Shown piece after piece: positions 1-4,756 of a stretch of 8,864 nucleotides of DNA; position 1 is the first letter of the stretch; every line of letters begins with the position of its first letter. The stretch is from BM524 sp041554435 (lineage in GTDB: Bacteria > Bacteroidota > Bacteroidia > Bacteroidales > F082): the NCBI GenBank assembly GCA_041554435.1, contig JBFFLX010000150.1, forward strand, positions 1 through 8,864, given 5' to 3'. The notes beneath the pieces were generated by a model that searched no databases, was not told the origin of the DNA, and was given only the letters and a program-made list of their open reading frames with translations. Both the position numbers and the translations under genes were made by a program.

Positions 1-41
1 AGTCTCGCACCTGTCCGATGCTAACGATATTTATTGGTGTA
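1..41 (-). pseudogene. Damaged duplicate of the purA 3' end
   Basis: Bases 1-41 align with 293-338, inside the 3' end of the intact purA. There are two mismatches (positions 9 and 26) and one 5-base deletion after base 15 relative to 308-312. The matched part encodes the PurA C-terminal stretch TPINIVSIG on the minus strand. The deletion then shifts the frame, so the conserved GPDRSET ending is lost. An in-frame TAG lies a few codons upstream of the TPIN codons, so this is a non-coding remnant. Homology stops near base 41 on the right. It may continue left of the window, because the alignment begins at base 1. It could be a tandem-duplication scar, a remnant of a second purA, or an attachment-site copy left by an integrative element. 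Confidence 0.75.
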
Positions 42-104
42 GTTATCTACTGTCCTCGTTTTGTAACCTCTGAATTAAAAATCAAATTAAGAAAATATTC
101 CAGG

Positions 105-222
105 CTCCGTTAGGAGGCAGATATGGGTAGAGATTAGTCATAGATACAATCCCGTCCCGGATGGGACGGAACACATAAATTATCAATTAATTTTCTACCC
201 ACATTTAATCCCTAACGGGATT
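105..222. repeat. Dyad-rich REP/BIME-like or MITE-like element
   Basis: Two inverted arms flank a central hairpin. The left arm is CCGTTAGG (107-114), 8 bases, then ATGGGTAGA (123-131). The right arm, read on the minus strand, is CCGTTAGG (218-211), 8 bases, then GTGGGTAGA (202-194); 19 of 25 positions match and the spacing is identical. Each arm folds by itself into a small hairpin with loop GTTA: CTCC/GGAG at 105-116, and AATCCC/GGGATT at 207-222 on the other strand. The stems differ by compensating changes. In the centre CCGTCCC (152-158) and GGGACGG (163-169) form a 7-bp stem with loop GGAT. No open reading frame of note crosses it. From memory, similar CCTAACGGGA/GGGTAGA sequences recur between genes in Bacteroidota; this is not verified. 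The hairpins could also serve as a transcript end for purA, although no U-tract follows. Confidence 0.6.
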
Positions 223-280
223 TCTATGGAATAAAGAAGACAAAATAAAATGTAATTTATTAGACCACACAACAGCCTTA

Positions 281-1573
281 CTATTTTAAAATAGTCTCGC
301 TCCTGTCAGGTCCGATGCTAACAATATTTATTGGTGTATTGGTTTCTTTTTCAATATACTTAATATAATTTGTTAGTTCATCTGGAAAATCTGCATAATC
401 TGAACAGTCATTAAGTTCATTTTTCCATCCTTTAAAAGATTTATAATTTGCCTTAAAATCTTTATCGATAACCAACTCATAAGGAATTTCAGATGTATTT
501 TTTCCTTTATAATCGTAGGAAGTAGCCACCTTAATTTCATCAAAAGAACTTAACACATCGGCTTTCATCATCATCAGGTCGGTAACTCCACTTAACATTA
601 TGGCATATTTCAAAGCAGGCAAATCCAACCATCCGCAACGGCGTGGTCTTCCGGTAGTGGCTCCAAATTCATGTCCTATTTTTCTCATCTCCTCACCATC
701 ATTATCAAATAACTCAGTGGGAAAAGGGCCACTTCCTACTCTTGTACAATATGCTTTAAAAATACCAAAAACTCTTCCAATATTAGTTGGAGCAATACCC
801 AAGCCATTACAAACACCTGCTGTAATTGTATTTGAAGATGTTACAAATGGGTAGGAACCGAAATCAATGTCGAGCATAGTACCCTGGGCACCTTCTGCAA
901 GTATTTTCTTACCTTCTTTCAGGGCATTATTAAGATAGTATTCACTATTAATTTTTTCAAGGCCTTTCAAAGTCTCCAAGGCTAGCATCCATTGCTTTTC
1001 GTATTCATCGAATTTAAACCCATCGAATACGAATTCATCCAAATCATAATTAAAATTATTGATGATATTCATATGCCTTGCACGGGCTTTTTGATATCTT
1101 GCCTCGAAATCATCTGCTTCTATATCTCCTACTCTCAATCCGTTTCGTGAGACCTTATCGGTATAAGTTGGACCAATGCCTTTTAATGTTGATCCTATCT
1201 TATCTTTTCCCTTAGATTTTTCATAAACAGCATCAAGTAATCTATGGCTTGGCATAATAACATGTGCTTTACGGGAGACCAAAAGATTGCTGCCAATATT
1301 AACATTAGCAACTTTAAGTTTAGTAATCTCGGATTTTAAAATGAAAGGGTCGATAATTACACCATTTCCAATAACGTTTATGGATTTATCGATAAAAATA
1401 CCTGAGGGGATGGTATGAAGGACAAACTTTTTTCCTTCGAACTCTATAGTATGACCCGCGTTGGGGCCTCCTTGAAAACGGGCAATAATATCGTACTTAG
1501 GGCTGAGCACATCAACAATTTTACCTTTGCCTTCGTCGCCCCATTGAAGACCTAATAATACGTCAACTTTCAT
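281..1573 (-). CDS. purA: Adenylosuccinate synthetase
   Basis: This cytoplasmic enzyme makes adenylosuccinate from IMP and aspartate using GTP, the first committed step from IMP to AMP. At 430 residues it has the usual family length. The N-terminus carries the GTP/IMP loop QWGDEGKGK (residues 10-18), which includes the catalytic Asp13, and NAGHT with catalytic His41. Further family blocks are GIGPTYTDK followed by NGLRVGD (near 133-149), EGAQGTMLDIDFGSYPF (mid-protein), the loop ATTGRPRRCGWLD and the C-terminal nucleotide-base motif GPDRSETI. All key motifs look intact. The ATG at 1573 puts the P-loop at its normal place; no strong Shine-Dalgarno is present, as is common in Bacteroidota. It lies 105 bp downstream of the Fur-family gene on the same strand, with a terminator and a promoter match between them. 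Its 3' end is duplicated at 1-41. Confidence 0.98.
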   Translation of the reverse strand: MKVDVLLGLQWGDEGKGKIVDVLSPKYDIIARFQGGPNAGHTIEFEGKKFVLHTIPSGIFIDKSINVIGNGVIIDPFILKSEITKLKVANVNIGSNLLVSRKAHVIMPSHRLLDAVYEKSKGKDKIGSTLKGIGPTYTDKVSRNGLRVGDIEADDFEARYQKARARHMNIINNFNYDLDEFVFDGFKFDEYEKQWMLALETLKGLEKINSEYYLNNALKEGKKILAEGAQGTMLDIDFGSYPFVTSSNTITAGVCNGLGIAPTNIGRVFGIFKAYCTRVGSGPFPTELFDNDGEEMRKIGHEFGATTGRPRRCGWLDLPALKYAIMLSGVTDLMMMKADVLSSFDEIKVATSYDYKGKNTSEIPYELVIDKDFKANYKSFKGWKNELNDCSDYADFPDELTNYIKYIEKETNTPINIVSIGPDRSETILK

Positions 1574-1593
1574 TTTATTAAATTTTACTCAAT

Positions 1594-1616
1594 AAAAAAC
1601 CCTGATGCACAGGGCT
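1594..1616 (-). terminator. Intrinsic terminator between fur-family gene and purA
   Basis: On the minus strand CCCTG-TGCAT-CAGGG forms a 5-bp GC-rich stem. An A-U and a G-U pair extend it to 7 bp (1616-1610 pairing with 1604-1598), and six U residues follow (1599-1594). The expected reading is a terminator for the Fur-family gene, whose stop codon is about 60 bp upstream. It also lies downstream of the promoter match at 1632-1663, so transcripts from that promoter would begin just before it. It could therefore act as a leader terminator or attenuator for purA. Confidence 0.65.
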
Positions 1617-1631
1617 ATGATTTTACTTGTA

Positions 1632-1663
1632 CAAAAGTACTAAAATGAAAGTCTGTTAAACAA
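1632..1663 (-). promoter_or_regulatory. Candidate Bacteroidetes-type promoter for purA
   Basis: The minus strand has TACTTTTG (1639-1632), an exact match to the Bacteroidetes -7 consensus TAnnTTTG. A TTG (1663-1661) lies 21 bases upstream, a spacing compatible with the -33 element. The start point would be near 1625-1628, giving a leader of about 50 bases ahead of the purA ATG. The assignment rests on consensus matching only, and A/T-rich DNA yields chance matches. Confidence 0.45.
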
Positions 1664-1679
1664 TATTGTTGATAACAAT
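1659..1679. promoter_or_regulatory. Overlapping palindromes at the purA promoter
   Basis: AACAATATTGTT (1659-1670) is a perfect 12-bp palindrome. It overlaps ATTGTT-GAT-AACAAT (1665-1679), a 6-3-6 inverted repeat of the size and symmetry of a Fur-family box. Together they cover the putative -33 element of purA and touch the last base of the neighbouring regulator's stop codon. This suggests an operator, possibly for that regulator, but the sequence is A/T-rich and no binding is shown. Confidence 0.3.
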
Positions 1680-2155
1680 TAGCTCTTTTTTTTGGCTTTC
1701 TTAGCAACCGAGCCTTTACACTTACCATAGAATGTTAAAGAGTGATAGTTAACTTCAACACCTAATAAATCTTCAACAGATTTTTGAATTTCCTGTAATC
1801 GCGGATCACAAAACTCCAAAACAGTACCGTCATCAAGACAAACAAAATGATCGTGTTGTTTAAATTTAAACGAACGCTCAAATTGAGCACAATTATTTCC
1901 AAACTGATGTTTGGTAACAAGATTACAATCCAGAAGCAACTCAATAGTATTATATAGTGTAGCACGACTAACTCTGTACTTATTGTTCTTCATTTTAATA
2001 TAAAGTGTTTCTATATCAAAATGCCCTTCAGTTGCATATATTTCCTTGAGAATGGTATATCTCTCAGGAGTTTTTCTATGACCTCTTGCCTCTAAATATT
2101 CAGTAAAAATATCCTTTACTGCTTCGTAAGTATCCTTTTTTGAATTAGACTTCAT
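1679..2155 (-). CDS. Fur-family transcriptional regulator
   Basis: This is a 158-residue DNA-binding metalloregulator of the Fur/PerR/Zur family. The N-terminal winged helix includes RKTPERYTIL (27-36), HFDIETLY (45-52) and the recognition helix RVSRATLYNTIELL (61-74). The dimerisation and metal domain has HDH (101-103), Glu114 and His138, matching the ligands of the regulatory metal site. The structural zinc site is unusual: the usual CxxC pairs read C106-L-D-D109 and C146-K-G-S149, so each pair keeps one cysteine. Cys116 might compensate. A lysine-rich tail (AKKAKKKS) ends the protein. Whether it senses iron, zinc, manganese or peroxide cannot be read from the sequence. It follows rel/spoT by 76 bp with no terminator visible between them, so the two may be cotranscribed. 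Confidence 0.93.
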   Translation of the reverse strand: MKSNSKKDTYEAVKDIFTEYLEARGHRKTPERYTILKEIYATEGHFDIETLYIKMKNNKYRVSRATLYNTIELLLDCNLVTKHQFGNNCAQFERSFKFKQHDHFVCLDDGTVLEFCDPRLQEIQKSVEDLLGVEVNYHSLTFYGKCKGSVAKKAKKKS

Positions 2156-2231
2156 ATTCTATTCTTTAAAGGTGTAAAAATACAAATTATTCTTATATGG
2201 TTTAATTATAAATAAAAAATCTGCAATCGAT

Positions 2232-4481
2232 TTAAACAAAGTCATCCAGATTATCAACTCTAACAACTTTTATTACCTCTTTTATCTTTTTTAGTTTTTT
2301 TATCAATCTTTTAAGAACGTGAGTATCTGGAACATATAACGACAAACCTATATCAGTAAGGCCTTCCGAGCTCCGTAAATACATACTTCTAATATTTACT
2401 TTCATATCATTACTTGCAACCAGAGTAAGTTTAGAAAGCAATCCCATTTTGTCAACAGCTTTTATTTTCAGGCTTGCTAAAAATGTAATACCTTCCTTTT
2501 GCTTCCATTTGGTTTTTACAATATTTTTTCCATAATGCGACATTAGTTGTGTTGCTCTTCCGCAACCTGTTCTGTGCACTTGTATAGGTTCTCCGGGAAA
2601 GTACAATCCTATAACAGCATCGCCCGGTATTGGGTTACAACATTTTTCTACGGTATAATCCGGACTTTTAAGTTTGTCATCAATATCCTTATTATTCCCT
2701 TTTCCTTCATCCTCAACTTTATTAACATCTTCTTTGGGTGCAGAACTACGCATATTTAAGTACGGAATTCTCAAATTTTTACGCAGCCACCCACTCCATC
2801 CTTCTCCGGCAGGAAACGACTCCTTAATATCTTTTAGATTTATCTTGTTCTCATCAACAAAATAGAATAAGTCGAGAGGGCTTTTCAGTTTAAATACCTG
2901 CATTAAAATGGCAATATTTGCCTTAGAATACTGAATATTCAATTGTTCAAAATATTCACGCAACTTCTCTTCACCGCTTTCCTTATGCTTTTTGCGTTCA
3001 TTTTTTATTGCCAGTTTTATCTTAGATTTTGATCTGGCAGTATTTACGTATTTATACCAATCGGTGGTAGGATTTACATTTTTAGAGTCGAGGACTTTTA
3101 CCTGATCACCTGTTTTTAACACATAATCAATTGGTACCAGTTTATGGTTTATAGTTGCTCCCAAACAATGGTTCCCCAAATCGGAGTGTATAGAATAAGC
3201 ATAATCAAGGACTGTAGATCCCAGAGGCAGCGACTTCACTTCTCCTTTGGGAGTAAAGACTATAATTTCATCAGAAAATAAATTACTTTGAAAATCATTT
3301 ATAAAATTAATAGTTTCATCCTCACTATCATCACTAATTAATTCCCTTGTCCTGCTTAACCAATGATCCAAACCTATTTCAGCCTGAGTCCCACTTTTAT
3401 ATTTCCAGTGTGCTGCATAGCCTTTGCTGGCAATTTCATCCATTCGTTTCGAACGGATATGAACATCAACCCACTCTCCGGTTTTACTCATAACGGTGGT
3501 ATGAATAGCCTCGTAACCATTTGCTTTTGGAGTACTTATCCAATCGCGTAACCTTTTTGAATTTGGTTTATAAATAGAAGTAATTACAGAATAAACAGCC
3601 CAACAGTTAAATTTTTCACTTTCTAAATCCGAATCAATAATTATATCTATACTTTCTGTGTCTCTAATCTCACCAATTGAAAGTTCACTTTTTTTCATCT
3701 TACTCCACATGGAATAAACTGAATGAACATTTCTCTTAAGCTGAAAATCCAAACTTAGTTTTTCTAGCCCATCATTAATTGGTTTTGTAAATGCATTATA
3801 AAAATCAAGTTTACTTTCAGTTACTTTTTCAATTTGCTTTTTAATACTATTGTAAATGTCAGGTTGCAGATACTTAAAAGACAAATCTTCAAGTTCACTT
3901 TTTATTTTATACAGGCCGAGTCTGTTCGCAAGAGGAGCATATATGTATTGTGTTTCGGAAGCTATTTTCATTTGCTTTTCACGGGGCATTATTTCCATGG
4001 TTCGCATATTATGAAGGCGATCCGCAAGCTTTATCAAAATAACTCTAACATCTTCCGAGAGAGTAAGTATAATCTTTTTTAATGTCTCCGACTGGGCGGT
4101 GGTATTACTGTCGGATATTTCATCTATCTTGGTTAAACCATCAATTATTTTAGCCACTTCCTCATCAAACATTATAACTATATCCTTAAGGCTTAGTTCA
4201 GTATCTTCAACGGTATCATGTAGTAATGCTGAAATTATTGAGGTTCTTCCCAGACCAATTTCTCCAGCAGCTATAGTGGCAACTTCAAGAGGGTGATAAA
4301 TAAAGGGTTCTCCAGTTTTACGTCTCATATCTTTATGAGCGTCGGCAGCAACTCTAAAGGCTTTTCTAACCATCCATCGGTCAGACGTTTCCTTTCTTGT
4401 ATGCCACACTTCTATAAGTCGGCGATACCTGCGAAGTATCTCCAACCTTTCTTCTTCTGCTTTTTCCTTATTTACCGGCAT
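2232..4481 (-). CDS. RelA/SpoT-family (p)ppGpp hydrolase/synthetase, synthetase site altered
   Basis: This long RSH protein (749 residues, usual length) controls the stringent-response alarmone (p)ppGpp. The hydrolase HD domain (about 35-200) is intact: RRKTGEPFIYHP with His63, LLHDTVEDT with His88-Asp89 and Glu92-Asp93, and KLADRLHNMRT with Asp154. The synthetase domain (about 240-362) has the family fold, including D274, KANGYEAIHT with Tyr323, and AAHWKYK. However, the ATP-binding GRxK signature reads R-N-V-H (250-253), and the catalytic ExQIR motif reads D339-V-H-I-R. Then come TGS (about 404-467), a Cys/His region (CC 614-615, H636, C640) and a C-terminal ACT domain (about 666-745). A SpoT-like, hydrolase-dominant role is inferred. 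The start lies just after AAAGGT and a TAATTTTG promoter match. Confidence 0.95.
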   Translation of the reverse strand: MPVNKEKAEEERLEILRRYRRLIEVWHTRKETSDRWMVRKAFRVAADAHKDMRRKTGEPFIYHPLEVATIAAGEIGLGRTSIISALLHDTVEDTELSLKDIVIMFDEEVAKIIDGLTKIDEISDSNTTAQSETLKKIILTLSEDVRVILIKLADRLHNMRTMEIMPREKQMKIASETQYIYAPLANRLGLYKIKSELEDLSFKYLQPDIYNSIKKQIEKVTESKLDFYNAFTKPINDGLEKLSLDFQLKRNVHSVYSMWSKMKKSELSIGEIRDTESIDIIIDSDLESEKFNCWAVYSVITSIYKPNSKRLRDWISTPKANGYEAIHTTVMSKTGEWVDVHIRSKRMDEIASKGYAAHWKYKSGTQAEIGLDHWLSRTRELISDDSEDETINFINDFQSNLFSDEIIVFTPKGEVKSLPLGSTVLDYAYSIHSDLGNHCLGATINHKLVPIDYVLKTGDQVKVLDSKNVNPTTDWYKYVNTARSKSKIKLAIKNERKKHKESGEEKLREYFEQLNIQYSKANIAILMQVFKLKSPLDLFYFVDENKINLKDIKESFPAGEGWSGWLRKNLRIPYLNMRSSAPKEDVNKVEDEGKGNNKDIDDKLKSPDYTVEKCCNPIPGDAVIGLYFPGEPIQVHRTGCGRATQLMSHYGKNIVKTKWKQKEGITFLASLKIKAVDKMGLLSKLTLVASNDMKVNIRSMYLRSSEGLTDIGLSLYVPDTHVLKRLIKKLKKIKEVIKVVRVDNLDDFV

Positions 4482-4497
4482 ACCTTTGTATATTCTA

Positions 4498-4505
4498 CAA
4501 AATTA
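4498..4505 (-). promoter_or_regulatory. Candidate -7 element for rel/spoT
   Basis: TAATTTTG on the minus strand fits TAnnTTTG exactly and lies 17 bases before the rel start codon, implying a very short leader of about ten bases. No TTG is found at the -33 position, so support is limited. Confidence 0.35.
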
Positions 4506-4715
4506 ATAAGATTAGGTTATATTTTAACACTTATGGAACTTTTTTAATTTGTGCTGCTTAGCAGGAAAAACCCTCTCGATAAACTTAAATTTTACACTCT
4601 AATTATCTGTTATTTAGCAATTATTGGCGAATTTTTAAAAATCTCTGAATAAATTTATTTTCAATTATAAGAAATTAAATAAATTAATTTTCAATACGAT
4701 TAGGCATAAGTTTTG

Positions 4716-4723
4716 TAGTTTTG
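4716..4723 (+). promoter_or_regulatory. Candidate -7 element for the secreted-protein gene
   Basis: TAGTTTTG fits the TAnnTTTG consensus exactly. It lies 33 bases before the TTG start at 4757, giving a plausible leader of about 28 bases that includes the weak ribosome-binding-like AAAGGG (4734-4739). A clear -33 TTG is not visible. Confidence 0.45.
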
Positions 4724-4756
4724 AAAACCCTTTAAAGGGAATTAACAATAAACATT

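Larger units (their letters stand above)
4482..4756. other. Divergent intergenic region, rel versus secreted-protein gene
   Basis: This 275-bp A/T-rich spacer contains no gene I can support. It holds one promoter match for each flanking gene: minus-strand TAATTTTG at 4505-4498 and plus-strand TAGTTTTG at 4716-4723. A short dyad, CTGC-TTA-GCAG (4554-4564), lies in the middle without a U-tract. Two related A/T-rich strings, ATTTATTTTCAAT and AATTAATTTTCAAT, occur at about 4652-4664 and 4682-4694. Nothing else stands out. Confidence 0.6.

Noticed and set aside
223..280. Classical terminator directly after purA
   Set aside because: No GC stem with a U-tract is present in the bases after the purA stop. 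The first hairpin, at 207-222, has no U-run, so I did not call it a terminator.
600..854. 84-codon plus-strand open frame inside purA
   Set aside because: It is the antisense shadow of a conserved, motif-rich enzyme, with no promoter, no ribosome-binding site and no protein-like domain.
2156..2231. Possible promoter (TAATTTG) and Fur/PerR-like half site (ATTATAA) upstream of the Fur-family gene
   Set aside because: The -7 match is one base short with no -33 TTG, and only one half of a Fur/PerR box is present. The A/T richness makes both likely by chance.
4481..4488. TACCTTTG on the plus strand at the rel start codon, a -7 consensus match
   Set aside because: It overlaps the rel ATG and is about 270 bp from the next plus-strand gene; the match at 4716-4723 is far better placed.
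4554..4564. CTGC-TTA-GCAG dyad as a terminator
   Set aside because: The stem is only four pairs with no following U-tract on either strand, and it lies between divergent genes where no transcript should end.
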